Source: Novosphingobium sp. SCN 66-18
GTDB taxonomy: Bacteria; Pseudomonadota; Alphaproteobacteria; Sphingomonadales; Sphingomonadaceae
NCBI GenBank assembly: GCA_001725355.1
Contig: MEGD01000008.1
Location: 1-64,000, forward strand
Reading direction: 5' to 3'
Length of the DNA: 64,000 nucleotides
Both the position numbers and the translations under genes were made by a program. Shown one piece after another: positions 50,515 to 60,353 of the stretch (positions are counted from its first letter, which is position 1; every line of letters begins with the position of its first letter). The notes below the pieces were generated by a model. It saw nothing but the letters and a program-made list of their open reading frames with translations, made no database searches and was not told where the DNA came from.

Positions 50515-51984
50515 GTGAGCGCATCCATCATCATCGGCGCCGACCGGTCCGGCGCCCCTGTCCGGATCGATGTCGAGGAACTGCTGGCGACCCGCCTGCT
50601 CGTGCAAGGCAATTCCGGGTCCGGCAAGTCGCACCTGCTGCGCCGGATGCTGGAGGAAAGCGCCGCGCTGGTCCAGCAGGTGGTGATCGATCCGGAAGGC
50701 GATTTCGTCACGCTGGCCGAGCCGTTCGGGCATGTCGTGGTCGATGGGTCGGCCTACGACCAGGCTGAGATCGCCAAGCTCGCCGCGCGCATCCGCAAGC
50801 ATCGTGCCTCGGTGATCCTGGCGCTCGACGGGCTGGAACTCGAAGCGCAGATGCGATGCGCGGCGGTGTTCCTCAACACGCTGTTCGATGCCCCGCGCGA
50901 CGAATGGTATCCGGCGCTGGTGGTGGTGGACGAGGCGCAGATGTTCGCCCCCGCCGCCGCCGGTGATGTGACCGATGAAGTGCGCCGCCTGTCGCTGGCG
51001 GCGATGACCAACCTGATGTGTCGGGGGCGCAAGCGCGGCCTGGCCGGGGTGATCGCCACGCAGCGGCTGGCCAAGCTCGCCAAGAACGTCGCCGCCGAGG
51101 CTTCCAACTTCCTGATGGGGCGCACGTTCCTCGATATCGATATGGCGCGCGCGGCCGACCTGCTGGGCATGGAGCGGCGCCAGGCCGAACAGATCCGCGA
51201 TCTGGAGCGCGGGCATTTCCTGGGGCTTGGCCCTGCCATCTGCCGCCGGCCGGTGGGCGTGCGCATCAGCGAGGTGCAGACCCGCGCGCGCAACGTGGTG
51301 CAGGGGCTGATGCCGCTGCCTTCGGCTTCGGGGCAGGACATGGAATCGCTGCTGCTGGCCGAACCGCTGGCGATGGAAGCATTGCCGCGCGCGCCCGAGC
51401 CGGAAGCCGATCCGGTCGAAAGCGGCGAACTGCTTGAACGGATCGAGGGCTATGTGCCGGCCGCCGAACAGGTCGATCCGCCCGCCGAACCCAGCCTGTT
51501 CGCGCAAGAGGAAACTGCCGCCGATGTCGCCGCGATCCTGGCCGAGATGGCGCTGGAGCCGGACTGCACGTTTCAGCCCGCGGCGCAGCTTTTCCAGGAT
51601 TTCACCGTGCGTTGCCGGATGCAGCGGCTGGGCGATACGGGCATCGATCTGGCGGCGTTCCGGCGGCGTTTCGCGATGGCGGTGGCCGGCATTGCCGACG
51701 ATAGCGAGCCGCGCTGGCAGGACGTGTTGCGCATCGGGCGCGACGTGCCGGACGACCTGCTCGCCCCGTTCCTGGTGCTGGCCCGCGCGGCGGCGGAGGG
51801 CACGCCATGCCCCGACGACGACAAGCTGGCCGAAGTCTATGGCACCCGTTCGCCGGGGCGCATCCGCCGTCTGCTGGAACATCTCGAACGCAGCGGCCTG
51901 ATCGTGGTTCGCACCGATTACGGCGGGCGTCGTTCCATCGGCATTCCGGAACTGGGCTTGACTACCGCGCCGATGGAAGCCTGA
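50515..51984 (+). CDS. HerA-like P-loop ATPase, orphan
   Basis: A cytoplasmic ATPase of about 489 residues in the HerA/DUF87-FtsK-like clade of DNA-pumping motors. Walker A is GNSGSGKSHLLRRML near residue 35, Walker B is ALVVVDEAQMFAP, and a later FLMGRTFLDIDMARAADLLG region and arginine-rich loop are HerA-like. The C-terminal 150 residues contain a predicted winged-helix-like part (YGTRSPGRIRRLLEHLERSG, then LIVVRTDYGGRR) that could bind DNA. No NurA, SIR2 or nuclease partner is beside it. The start is uncertain: GTG at 50515 fits best, TTG at 50479 is possible, and no strong ribosome-binding site is visible. The substrate or pathway is unknown. Confidence 0.75.
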   Translation: MSASIIIGADRSGAPVRIDVEELLATRLLVQGNSGSGKSHLLRRMLEESAALVQQVVIDPEGDFVTLAEPFGHVVVDGSAYDQAEIAKLAARIRKHRASVILALDGLELEAQMRCAAVFLNTLFDAPRDEWYPALVVVDEAQMFAPAAAGDVTDEVRRLSLAAMTNLMCRGRKRGLAGVIATQRLAKLAKNVAAEASNFLMGRTFLDIDMARAADLLGMERRQAEQIRDLERGHFLGLGPAICRRPVGVRISEVQTRARNVVQGLMPLPSASGQDMESLLLAEPLAMEALPRAPEPEADPVESGELLERIEGYVPAAEQVDPPAEPSLFAQEETAADVAAILAEMALEPDCTFQPAAQLFQDFTVRCRMQRLGDTGIDLAAFRRRFAMAVAGIADDSEPRWQDVLRIGRDVPDDLLAPFLVLARAAAEGTPCPDDDKLAEVYGTRSPGRIRRLLEHLERSGLIVVRTDYGGRRSIGIPELGLTTAPMEA

Positions 51985-52210
51985 CCCTTCGCTATCGCAC
52001 GGTAGTTGTGACAACGGCGTTTCGGGCATTCGCAAATGCATCCGGATCGTGCTGAAATGACGCGGGTTTCGTCCTGTGGACCTGTGTGCGGTGCAAAAGG
52101 CTTTGCGTAAAACACTTCGTGACCCTAATGAAACGGCGGTTTTGTTCCGTATCGTTCGTTAAGGATGGCGCGGCTGGAAAGGTATCGGATCGTTGGCTTC
52201 GGAAGTGACC

Positions 52211-52672
52211 ATGGCGTCGGGAACAGCGGCGGGGCTGCTGGTTGACGGGATGGACGCCATTCTGGGCGTCCATATCGGAACCGCCAATTCCCTGTTCGTT
52301 TCGCGGCTCGAACGGCAGCTGGATGCCCTGAAGGTTACGCCCAAGCAGGTTGCCATCCTGTGGCTGACGAACGCGAATCCAGGCGTGAAGCAGTCGGACC
52401 TTTCGCGCTTCTTCCAGATCGAACGGCCCACGGTTCACCAGTTCGTGCGGCAATTGACCAAGAACGGCTACGTGGTGAACGAGCCGTCGAAGCTGGATCG
52501 TCGTGCCGGCGGGCTGTGGATCACCGAGGATGGCGAGCGGGTGCTGGAACAAGCGCGCGAGATCATCGCCGCGCACGAACGGGAACTGACCGCCTGCCTT
52601 TCGGAAGACGAACGCGCGGAACTGTTCCGTCTGATCATCAAGGTCTGCACGTCCGCGCCCGCCAAGGACTGA
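52211..52672 (+). CDS. MarR-family transcriptional regulator
   Basis: A 153-residue winged-helix dimer. The core (TPKQVAILWLTNANPGVKQS, DLSRFFQIERPTVHQFVRQL and SKLDRRAGGLWITEDGERVL) has the MarR order of helix-turn-helix and wing with the conserved D-R-R. ATG at 52211 is preferred over an upstream TTG. No adjacent pump or enzyme identifies its target; it is followed 147 bp later by a cytochrome c gene. Confidence 0.85.
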   Translation: MASGTAAGLLVDGMDAILGVHIGTANSLFVSRLERQLDALKVTPKQVAILWLTNANPGVKQSDLSRFFQIERPTVHQFVRQLTKNGYVVNEPSKLDRRAGGLWITEDGERVLEQAREIIAAHERELTACLSEDERAELFRLIIKVCTSAPAKD

Positions 52673-52819
52673 GGGCGGACTGCCCGCTTGCGAAAATCGC
52701 TGAATAGGGTTTAGGCAACGCCGCCAAGCCGTTGTATCCGTTCATGTGTGGGTCAGCCCCGCCGGGGCAGTTTGTCCGCGAAGCATTTTAGCCATAAGGC
52801 ATTTTTGGGGAGTGCGTTG

Positions 52820-53209
52820 ATGAAGTTTGTTGCCGTGATGGCCGGTCTGGCCGCCGTTGGTATCGCCGCGTCGGCTGCATCGGCTGCTGCTTCCGGGCCT
52901 GCTGGTGATGCGGCGCGTGGTCGTACCGTGTTCGCCCGTTGCGCCGCCTGCCACGATCTCAATACCGGCGCCACGCGCCTGGGGCCGTCGCTGAAGGGCA
53001 TCGTTGGCCGCAAGTCCGCCGCGATGGCGAACTTCAACTATTCGGCGCAGATGAAGGCCAAGAACGTGACGTGGAACAAGACCACGCTCGATGCCTTCCT
53101 CACCTCGCCCACCCGGTACGTGCCGGGCACGCGCATGGCCTTTGCCGGCCTTCCCAATCCGCAGGATCGCGCGGACCTGATTGCCTATCTGCAACAGGCT
53201 GCGCGCTGA
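52820..53209 (+). CDS. class I cytochrome c (soluble periplasmic)
   Basis: A 129-residue cytochrome with a signal peptide ending about SAASAAASG. The heme site is C41-A-A-C44-H45 and axial Met106 lies in PGTRMAFAGL. Both ligands and the GPSLKGIVGRKSA loop are typical of cytochrome c2/c550. It probably shuttles electrons between complex III and an oxidase. ATG at 52820 follows GGGGAG. A clear terminator follows. Confidence 0.93.
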   Translation: MKFVAVMAGLAAVGIAASAASAAASGPAGDAARGRTVFARCAACHDLNTGATRLGPSLKGIVGRKSAAMANFNYSAQMKAKNVTWNKTTLDAFLTSPTRYVPGTRMAFAGLPNPQDRADLIAYLQQAAR

Positions 53210-53228
53210 TCCATCGAGGAATGCCTGA

Positions 53229-53263
53229 GCGGCCCGGTGCGTGAGCGCCGGGCCGCTTGCTTT
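53229..53263 (+). terminator. Rho-independent terminator after cytochrome c
   Basis: The stem GCGGCCCGG (53229-53237) with CCGGGCCGC (53248-53256) is followed by TTGCTTTT. It lies 20 bp after the stop codon. Confidence 0.85.
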
Positions 53264-53357
53264 TGCACCCGGTTCGGCCGGTTTCGGCGCGTGCCCAAAC
53301 AGCGAACGATCGGACGGGGATAGTGCCAGCCGGACTTCAAGCGGCTAAGGCGGGCGC

Positions 53358-56300
53358 GTGACTGAAGACACCTGGCGATTCTGGGTCGATCGCGGCGGCA
53401 CCTTCACCGATGTCGTGGCGATTGCGCCCGATGGCGCGCTGCATCGCGCGAAACTCCTGTCCGAAGACCCCGGCCGCTATGACGATGCGGCCGTGGAGGC
53501 GATGCGCCGGCTCACCGGAGCGCGCCCAGGGTTTGCCTTGCCCCGCGCCGAACTGCGCCTGGGCACGACCGTCGCCACCAACGCCCTGCTCGAACGCAAG
53601 GGGGAACCGACGCTGCTGGCGATCACGCGCGGGTTCGGCGATGCCCTGCGCATCGGCACGCAGGAACGGCCCGACATCTTCGCGCGCCGGATCGACCTGC
53701 CGGCACCCCTGTTCGCGCAGGTCGCGGAAATCGACGAGCGGGTCATGGCCGATGGCACGGTGCTGGCTGCGCTGGACGAAGATCAGGCCCGCGCCGTGTT
53801 GCAGTCCGCGTTCGACAGCGGGCTGCGCGCCATTGCGATCGTGCTGATGCACGGCTGGAAGTTTCCGGCGCACGAGGCCGCGCTCGCCCGTGTCGCGGGG
53901 GAGGTGGGGTTCGGGCAGATTTCGGTCAGCCACCGCGTTGCCCCGCTGATCAAGCTGATCGCGCGGGGGGATACGACCGTGGTCGATGCCTACCTCTCGC
54001 CGGTCCTGCGCCGCTATGTTGCTGGGCTGGAAGCGGGGCTGGGGCCGGCGGTCGCGGCGCTCTACATGCAATCGAGCGGCGGGCTTGCCGCCGGCGAGGC
54101 GTTCCATGGGAAAGACGCCGTGCTCTCCGGCCCGGCCGGGGGCATCGTCGGCATGGCGGCCACGGCGAAAGCGGCGGGTTTCGCGCAAGTCGTGGGATTC
54201 GACATGGGCGGCACCTCGACCGACGTGTCCTACTATGCCGGCAGCTACGAACGCGAGGCCGAGGCGCGGGTGGCGGGATCGCGCATCCGCGCGCCGATGA
54301 TGCGCATCCACACCGTGGCGGCGGGCGGCGGTTCGATCTGCCGTTTCGATGGCACGCGATTCCTGGTCGGGCCGGAATCGGCGGGCGCGGTGCCGGGGCC
54401 TGCGTGCTACCGGCGCGGTGGGCCGCTGGCGGTCACTGACTGCAACCTGCTGCTCGGCAAGTTGCAACCCGATCATTTCCCGCACGTGTTCGGCCCGCAC
54501 GGCGACCAGCCGCTCGATCGCGGCGCGGTGGAGCGCCGTTTCGCCGAACTGACCGCGCAGGTCCGCGCGGCGATCGGGCGCGCGGTTTCGCCCGAGCAGG
54601 CCGCCGAAGGCTTCCTGCGCATTGCCGTCGCCAACATGGCCAATGCGATCAAGGCGATTTCCGTGCGGCGAGGCCATGACGTCACGCGGGCGACGCTCGC
54701 CTGTTTCGGCGGCGCGGGCGGGCTGCACGCCTGTCTGGTCGCGGATGCGCTGGGGATCGACACCGTGCAGTGCCATCCGCTGGCGAGCGTGCTTTCCGCC
54801 TATGGCATGGGCCTGGCCGACCGGCGCGCGGTGCGCGAGGCCACGCTGGGATGCCTGCTGGACGGGGAAGGCGCCGCCGCGATCGCCCGAACAGTTGGCC
54901 TGCTGGGCGATGATGCCGAGGCCGAGCTGGTGGCCGGGAATGCCGGGCGGGCCACGTTGCGCCGCGAGGTGACGCTGCATCTGCGGCCGCAGGGGACCGA
55001 GAACACGATCGAGGTGGCTTTTGCACCGCTCGAAGCGATGCGGGCTGCCTTTGCGGCGGACTGGCAGCGCCGGTTCGGCTTCGCGCCCGAAGGCGGGATC
55101 GTGGCGGAAGCCGTGCGGGTCGAGTCGGTAGCCGCCTCGGACGCCAGCCGGCAGCGTCTCGATGTTCACCGCCGGCGAACGGCATGCGACACCGCTCTAC
55201 CGGCGCGAGGATCTGGCTTGCGGTTTCACCGCAGCAGGGCCGGCGCTGATCGTCGATCCGGTGTCGACCACGGTGGTCGAACCGGGCTGGCGCGTCGAAG
55301 TCGATGCGATCGGCAACCTCATCCTGCGCCGGGCACAGCCGCGCACGGTGGATCGCGTGGCGGATACCGCGCTCGATCCGGTGCGGCTGGAGATCATGAG
55401 CGGGCTGTTCATGGCCGTATCCGAGGAGATGGGCGCGGCGCTCCAGCACAGCGCCTCGTCGGTCAACATCCGCGAGCGGCTCGATTTTTCCTGCGCGCTG
55501 TTCGACGGCGAAGGCAGCCTGATCGCCAACGCGCCGCACATGCCCGTCCATCTGGGATCGATGGGCGAAAGCGTGCGCACCGTTCTGGCCCGGCGCGGGC
55601 AGGGGCGGGACGGACGCGGATTGCGCCCCGGCGATGCCTATGTCCTCAATGCTCCGTACGATGGCGGCACCCATTTGCCCGATGTGACGGTAGTCATGCC
55701 GGTGTTCGCCGAAGAGAGCGATGCGGAGCCGGCCTGGTTCGTTGCCGCGCGCGGCCACCATGCGGACATCGGCGGGATCGCACCCGGATCGATGCCGCCC
55801 GGCAGCCGCACGCTGGACGAGGAGGGCGTGCTACTCGACAACGTGCTGCTGGTGGACGAAGGGCACTTGCGCGAGGCGGACTTGCGCGCGCGCCTGTCGT
55901 CCGGGCGTTGGCCCTCGCGCAACGTGGACCAGAACATCGCGGACCTGAAGGCGCAGATCGCGTCCTGCGCGCGGGGGGCTTCCGAGCTGCGCCGCATCGC
56001 CGCAGAGCAGGGCAGGGCGGTGGTCGATGCCTATATGGGCCATGTGCAGGACCATGCCGAGGCGGCCGTGCGCGCGCTGCTCGACCGGCTGGCCGACGGG
56101 CGCTTCGCCTATGCGATGGACAACGGCGCGCAAGTCTCTGTCAGCGTGGCGATCGATCGCGCGGCCCGCCATGCCACGATCGACTTCACCGGTTCCAGCC
56201 CGCAGCTTGGCGACAATTTCAACGCGCCGCTGCCGGTCGTGCGCGCCGCCGTGCTCTATGTCGTGCGCACGCTGATCGACGATGCGGTGCCGATGAACGA

Positions 56301-56940
56301 GGGATGCCTGCGCCCGCTGACCGTGGTGGTGCCCGAAGGGTCCATGCTGCGCCCGCAAGCGCCCGCCGCCGTGGTGGCGGGGAACGTCGAGACCAGCCAG
56401 GTGGTGACCGACGCGCTGTTCGGCGCGCTGGGCGCGATGGCGGGGGCGCAGGGGACGATGAACAACTTCACCTTCGGCAACGCGCGCCTCCAGTACTACG
56501 AGACGATCGCCGGCGGATCGGGCGCCGGGCCGGATTTCGACGGAACGGCGGTGGTGCAGACGCACATGACCAACAGCCGCCTGACCGATCCCGAAGTGCT
56601 GGAAACGCGGTTCCCGGTGCTGCTGGAGGAATTTTCCGTCCGGCGCGGTTCGGGCGGGGCGGGCCATCATCGCGGTGGCGATGGCGCAGTGCGGAGAGTG
56701 CGCTTTCTCGAGGCGATGGAGGCGGGCATTCTTTCCAACCGCCGGATCGTGCCGCCGTTCGGCCTCCATGGCGGCGCGGACGGCCAACGTGGACGCAATT
56801 GGATCGAGCGCGCGGATGGTCGTGTCGAGGCTTTGCCGGCGACCGCTTCGGCCATGATGGAGCCGGGCGATGTGTTCGTGATCGAAACGCCGGGCGGCGG
56901 CGGGTATGGCGCGCCCGATCGGGAACGCGGCACGCCGTGA
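53358..56940 (+). pseudogene. 5-oxoprolinase / HyuA-HyuB fusion broken by a +1 frameshift
   Basis: Together the two frames make a protein of about 1190 residues matching the fused ATP-dependent 5-oxoprolinase, which opens 5-oxoproline to glutamate. The first part (frame of 53358) is HyuA-like: WVDRGGTFTDVVAIAPDG, LGTTVATNALLERKGEPTLL, FDMGGTSTDVS and FGGAGGLHACLVADALGID. It reads well to GGIVAEAVRVESVA at about 55131. From there the sensible sequence ([20 protein letters not shown]) is in the next frame, which has a TAG at 55129-55131 just upstream. One extra base near 55131-55136, in GTAGCCGCC, explains it. The long open frame continuing to 56978 after that point is a high-GC shadow. It is either a true pseudogene, a sequencing error or recoding. 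Confidence 0.75.
55162..56940 (+). CDS. HyuB half of the frameshifted 5-oxoprolinase, intact frame
   Basis: The first ATG after the break is 55162, but the product starts within the last strands of the HyuA part ([38 protein letters not shown]). The complete hydantoinase-B/oxoprolinase domain begins [20 protein letters not shown] and contains [54 protein letters not shown] and FGLHGG. It ends at [14 protein letters not shown], the normal family end. If translated from 55162 it would give a 592-residue protein that could only work with a separate HyuA subunit. Confidence 0.7.
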   Translation: MFTAGERHATPLYRREDLACGFTAAGPALIVDPVSTTVVEPGWRVEVDAIGNLILRRAQPRTVDRVADTALDPVRLEIMSGLFMAVSEEMGAALQHSASSVNIRERLDFSCALFDGEGSLIANAPHMPVHLGSMGESVRTVLARRGQGRDGRGLRPGDAYVLNAPYDGGTHLPDVTVVMPVFAEESDAEPAWFVAARGHHADIGGIAPGSMPPGSRTLDEEGVLLDNVLLVDEGHLREADLRARLSSGRWPSRNVDQNIADLKAQIASCARGASELRRIAAEQGRAVVDAYMGHVQDHAEAAVRALLDRLADGRFAYAMDNGAQVSVSVAIDRAARHATIDFTGSSPQLGDNFNAPLPVVRAAVLYVVRTLIDDAVPMNEGCLRPLTVVVPEGSMLRPQAPAAVVAGNVETSQVVTDALFGALGAMAGAQGTMNNFTFGNARLQYYETIAGGSGAGPDFDGTAVVQTHMTNSRLTDPEVLETRFPVLLEEFSVRRGSGGAGHHRGGDGAVRRVRFLEAMEAGILSNRRIVPPFGLHGGADGQRGRNWIERADGRVEALPATASAMMEPGDVFVIETPGGGGYGAPDRERGTP

Positions 56941-57008
56941 ATCGTCGATTAGACAAGGTTTTCTACCGCCGCGATTGACTTTCGGGTGCGAGGCGCTTTT
57001 GTGTCTCC

Positions 57009-57443
57009 ATGCTCTCGCAGAAGACGCGCTACACGATCAGGGCCTTGCAGCATCTTGCCGATACCTTCGGGCGGGGGCCGGTGCGGCTGGATGCGATTGC
57101 CGATGCACAGAACATTCCACGCAAGTTCCTGACGGTGATTCTCTCGGAAATGGCGCGCGAGGGAATCGTCGTTTCGCAGCGCGGGCGCGAAGGGGGATAC
57201 GAACTGGCCCTGCCGCCGGTGGACATCCGCTATGGCGACATCATCCGCCTGACGCGCGGCAGCCTTGCGCTGGTTCCATGCGCCAGCCGCAACGCGCACG
57301 AAACCTGCACGAACTGCCTGCCGGAAGCCGAATGCCGCCTGCGTGGCCTGATGCTTCAGTTGCGCGATGAAATGGCGGCGATGCTGGACCGGATCACGCT
57401 GGCCGATCCGATTGCGGTGATCCCTCCGTTCGAGGACGCGTGA
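57009..57443 (+). CDS. Rrf2-family regulator with a four-cysteine cluster
   Basis: A 144-residue winged-helix regulator. DNA-binding part: LSQKTRYTIRALQHLADTF, IADAQNIPRKFLTVILSEM and VVSQRGREGGYELALPP. Cys91, Cys100, Cys103 and Cys109 (PCASRNAHETCTNCLPEAEC) lie where IscR-type Rrf2 proteins bind an iron-sulfur cluster, so a redox or Fe-S sensing role is likely. It lies 69 bp after the 5-oxoprolinase locus on the same strand and 84 bp before bamD. Confidence 0.88.
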   Translation: MLSQKTRYTIRALQHLADTFGRGPVRLDAIADAQNIPRKFLTVILSEMAREGIVVSQRGREGGYELALPPVDIRYGDIIRLTRGSLALVPCASRNAHETCTNCLPEAECRLRGLMLQLRDEMAAMLDRITLADPIAVIPPFEDA

Positions 57444-57527
57444 TCTTCGCGTGCGCCGTCGCATCCTGAAATCGAGGCATGCAGAACTTCACTTGGCGTT
57501 CATGGGGGCGCTGGTTATAGGGCTGCC

Positions 57528-58337
57528 ATGACGTTCATCGCCCATGGCCGCACCCCGCTGCGGATTGCCGTTCTCGCCGCTGCCACCGCTGCCCTGGGGC
57601 TGACCGCCGGTTGCGCCGGCGGCGCGCGTTCCAAGAAGGACGTGGCCTACGTCGCGCGGGACGTCGATACGCTCTACATGGCGGCCAAGGAACGGCTGGA
57701 CCAGGGCAATGCCAAGCAGGCGGCGGCGCTGTTCGACGAGGTGGAGCGCCAGCACCCCTATTCGCCGTGGGCGCGCCGCGCGCAGTTGATGAGCGCGTTC
57801 AGCTACTATGCCGCGCGCGATTACGCCAAGGCGACGCAATCGGCGCAGCGCTTCCTGTCGATTCACCCCGGCAACAAGGACGCGCCCTACGCCTACTACC
57901 TGATCGCGCTGTGCTATTACGAGCAAATCAGCGACGTCACGCGCGACCAGAAGATCACCCTGCAGGCGCAGACCGCGCTCAACGAAGTGATGCGCCGTTT
58001 CCCGAATACCGACTACGCCACCGATGCGCGGCTGAAGATGGATCTGGTGAACGATCACCTGGCCGGCAAGGAAATGGAGATCGGCCGCTTCTACCAGCGC
58101 AGCGGCAAGTGGCTGGCCGGCACCCTGCGGTTCCGCGTGGTGGTCGACAAGTACCAGCAGACCAGCCACACGCCCGAAGCGCTCTATCGCCTGGTCGAAA
58201 GCTACCTGGCCCTCGGCGTGCCCGAAGAAGCGCAGAAGGCAGCGGCCGTGCTGGGCAACAACTATCCCGGTAGCGAATGGTATCAGAAGGCCTTTCGCCT
58301 GATGAACAGCAAGGCCCCCGGCACCAACGCGGCCTGA
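57528..58337 (+). CDS. bamD: outer-membrane protein assembly lipoprotein BamD
   Basis: A 269-residue TPR lipoprotein of the BAM complex that helps fold beta-barrel proteins such as the TonB receptors here. It has a lipobox (LGLTAGCAGG, Cys29). The TPR array starts ARDVDTLYMAAKERLDQGN and AALFDEVERQHPYSPWARRA, then PYAYYLIALCYYEQISDVTRDQ. These are the conserved BamD/YfiO landmarks. In relatives it commonly neighbours recN; here three minus-strand genes separate them. Confidence 0.94.
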   Translation: MTFIAHGRTPLRIAVLAAATAALGLTAGCAGGARSKKDVAYVARDVDTLYMAAKERLDQGNAKQAAALFDEVERQHPYSPWARRAQLMSAFSYYAARDYAKATQSAQRFLSIHPGNKDAPYAYYLIALCYYEQISDVTRDQKITLQAQTALNEVMRRFPNTDYATDARLKMDLVNDHLAGKEMEIGRFYQRSGKWLAGTLRFRVVVDKYQQTSHTPEALYRLVESYLALGVPEEAQKAAAVLGNNYPGSEWYQKAFRLMNSKAPGTNAA

Positions 58338-58390
58338 TCGCGATCCGGAGCGGGGGAACCCGCCCCGGGGCTGGCCTAATCCGGCCTTGC

Positions 58391-59197
58391 TCAATCCGGA
58401 ACGTAGACCGGTTTGCGCTTTTCGATGAAGGCGCGCATCCCTTCGGCGAAGTTCGGGCTGCTCGAAGTCATGAGCTGGTTGCGATTCTCGATGGCCATCG
58501 CCGCTTCGAGGCTTGGGGCATCGACCGCGAGGTTGAGCCCTTCCTTGGTCATGCGCAGGCCCTTCGGCGAAGCCATCAGCATCTCGTCGATATAGGGCTG
58601 CGCCGCATCGGCCAGGCTTTCGTCCGGCACCACTTCCGAAACCAGCCCGGTCGCCAGCGCGCGCGGCGCGTGGATGAAGCGGCCAGTCAGCATGAGTTCG
58701 GAAGCCACCGAAACGCCGACGAGGCGCGGCAGGAAATAGCTGACGCCCATGTCGCACGACGACAGGCCCAGCCGGATGAAAGCCGCGTTCATCCGGGCGC
58801 TTTCGCCGGCGATGCGGATATCCGAAGCCAGCGCAAAGGCGAAACCGCCGCCGCAGGCGGGGCCGTGGACCAGCGTGATGATCGGCTGCGGGCAGCGCCG
58901 CATCTTCACATAGACGTCGGCCAGATAACCCTGGAAGCCGAAGCCGCCGCCAAAGGGCATGGCGGCGCGTTCTTCCTCGCTACGTTCCTTGATGTCCAGC
59001 CCGGCGCAGAAGGCACGCCCAGCCCCGCGCATCACCACGATGCGCACCGATCCATTGTGGTAGAGCCCGCCGAAATAGGCGTTGAGTTCGCGCACCATCT
59101 CCAGCGAGATCGCGTTCATGGCCTCGGGCCGGTTCAGGGTGAGCCAGTCGACCGGTCCGCGGCTTTCGACAGTGATCGTGTTGTAGCGTTCCGCCAT
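58391..59197 (-). CDS. enoyl-CoA hydratase/isomerase (crotonase) family protein
   Basis: A 268-residue acyl-CoA enzyme. The crotonase fold shows LNRPEAMNAISLEMV, the first oxyanion-hole segment VMRGAGRAFCAGLDIKE and the second HGPACGGGFAFALASDIRIA, followed by FIRLGLSSCDMGVSYFLPRL. The acidic residue there (Asp in SCDMG) is in the place of the usual catalytic Glu, so the reaction could be hydration or isomerisation. The substrate is not predictable. It lies 94 bp downstream of the glycosyltransferase stop, on the same strand, with no obvious functional link. Confidence 0.85.
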   Translation of the reverse strand: MAERYNTITVESRGPVDWLTLNRPEAMNAISLEMVRELNAYFGGLYHNGSVRIVVMRGAGRAFCAGLDIKERSEEERAAMPFGGGFGFQGYLADVYVKMRRCPQPIITLVHGPACGGGFAFALASDIRIAGESARMNAAFIRLGLSSCDMGVSYFLPRLVGVSVASELMLTGRFIHAPRALATGLVSEVVPDESLADAAQPYIDEMLMASPKGLRMTKEGLNLAVDAPSLEAAMAIENRNQLMTSSSPNFAEGMRAFIEKRKPVYVPD

Positions 59198-59291
59198 GAA
59201 TACGAATCCTCTCTGCCGCGAAGCGTAGAGGAAAGGTCGGGCAGGATGGAAGGGGGGAGCGCGCCTGTGAACGGCTTCCCCAGGGCGTGCG

Positions 59292-60353
59292 TCAGGCGAA
59301 GGCGGGGACCGGTTGCCGGTGCGCTTCGGTCAGTGCCGTCAGGAACTGGTCGGTTGCCCGATCCCAGCTATAGCTCGCGCCATGGACGGCGGCGCCCAGC
59401 CGATCGCAGCGCAGGGCATCGACAATCGCATGATCCAGATTGTCGCGCAGCGCACCGATGCGCATGGGAAGGTCGCCGCCGGGGCCGTGGCCGTCCATTC
59501 CCACGATGTCGAGCGGGCCTGGCACGGGGAAGGCCGCCACCGGCAAGCCGCAGGCCAGCGCTTCGATCATGACGAGGCCGAACGTGTCGGTCCGGCTGGG
59601 AAACACGAAGACCTGCGCCGAGCAATAGGCCCGGGCCAACTGCTCGCCCGCCAGCGCGCCCAGGAAGGTCGCTTCGGGAAAGGCTTCGCGCAGGCGGACG
59701 AGATCGGGGCCGTCGCCGACCACAACCTTGCTGCCCGGCACCGTGCTGGCAAGGAAGGCTTCAAGGTTCTTCTCCACCGCCGCGCGCCCCACGTAGAGCA
59801 TCACCGGGCCGCGAAGCGCGGCCATTTCCGGCAGCGGATCGTGGCGGGGATGGAACAGCGAACGATCGATCCCGCGCGACCACAGGCGGGCGCGGCCGAT
59901 CCCCTGCGCCGCCAGTTCGCCGGCCAGCGTAGGCGTGGATACGAGCACCGCGCGCGATTGGTTGTGGAACCGGCGCATCAGGGGCCAGAAGTGCGAGGCG
60001 TCCAGCCCGGTGCGCACCGCCGCATAGTCCGGAAAGCGGGTGTGGAATGCGCTGGTGAAGGGCGTGCCGGTGCTCTTGCACCAGCCGCGCGCGCTCCAGC
60101 CGATCGGCCCTTCCGTCGCGATATGAACCACATCGGGCGCAAAGTCCTTCAGCGTGCGCCGCGTGCCGAAGCGCGGGGCCATCGCCAGCCGGATTTCGCT
60201 GTAGCCGGGCAGGGGCAACGTGCGGAACTGGCTGGGCGTAATCAGCTCGACCTCGTGCCCGCGCGCGTTCAGGCGATCCACCGTGGTGGACAGGGTGCGG
60301 ACGACGCCGTTGACCTGCGGGTGCCAGGCGTCGGTGCAGATCGCGATCCTCAT
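59292..60353 (-). CDS. GT4-family glycosyltransferase, Agt-like (lipid glycosylation)
   Basis: A 353-residue cytoplasmic/membrane-peripheral GT-B enzyme. The N-terminus (RIAICTDAWHPQVNGVVRTL) is that of GT4 diacylglycerol glycosyltransferases of the MgtA/Agt type. The donor-binding region reads PVMLYVGRAAVEKNLEAFLA, VVGDGPDLVRL and FPSRTDTFGLVMIEALACGL with its EX7E-type glutamates. The gene overlaps the metallophosphoesterase gene by four bases (TCAT), so the products should act together, as in the PlcP-Agt lipid-remodelling pair. Which sugar and lipid are used is inference. Confidence 0.85.
   Translation of the reverse strand: MRIAICTDAWHPQVNGVVRTLSTTVDRLNARGHEVELITPSQFRTLPLPGYSEIRLAMAPRFGTRRTLKDFAPDVVHIATEGPIGWSARGWCKSTGTPFTSAFHTRFPDYAAVRTGLDASHFWPLMRRFHNQSRAVLVSTPTLAGELAAQGIGRARLWSRGIDRSLFHPRHDPLPEMAALRGPVMLYVGRAAVEKNLEAFLASTVPGSKVVVGDGPDLVRLREAFPEATFLGALAGEQLARAYCSAQVFVFPSRTDTFGLVMIEALACGLPVAAFPVPGPLDIVGMDGHGPGGDLPMRIGALRDNLDHAIVDALRCDRLGAAVHGASYSWDRATDQFLTALTEAHRQPVPAFA

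Noticed and set aside
53210-53357. A regulatory site for the 5-oxoprolinase gene
   Set aside because: Only the cytochrome c terminator is convincing; the remaining 90 bp show no clear promoter or symmetry.
55142-56978. Continuation of the 5-oxoprolinase upstream frame after 55140 as coding sequence
   Set aside because: After about 55131 the frame is Arg/Gly/Ala nonsense while the neighbouring frame encodes a perfect HyuB domain.
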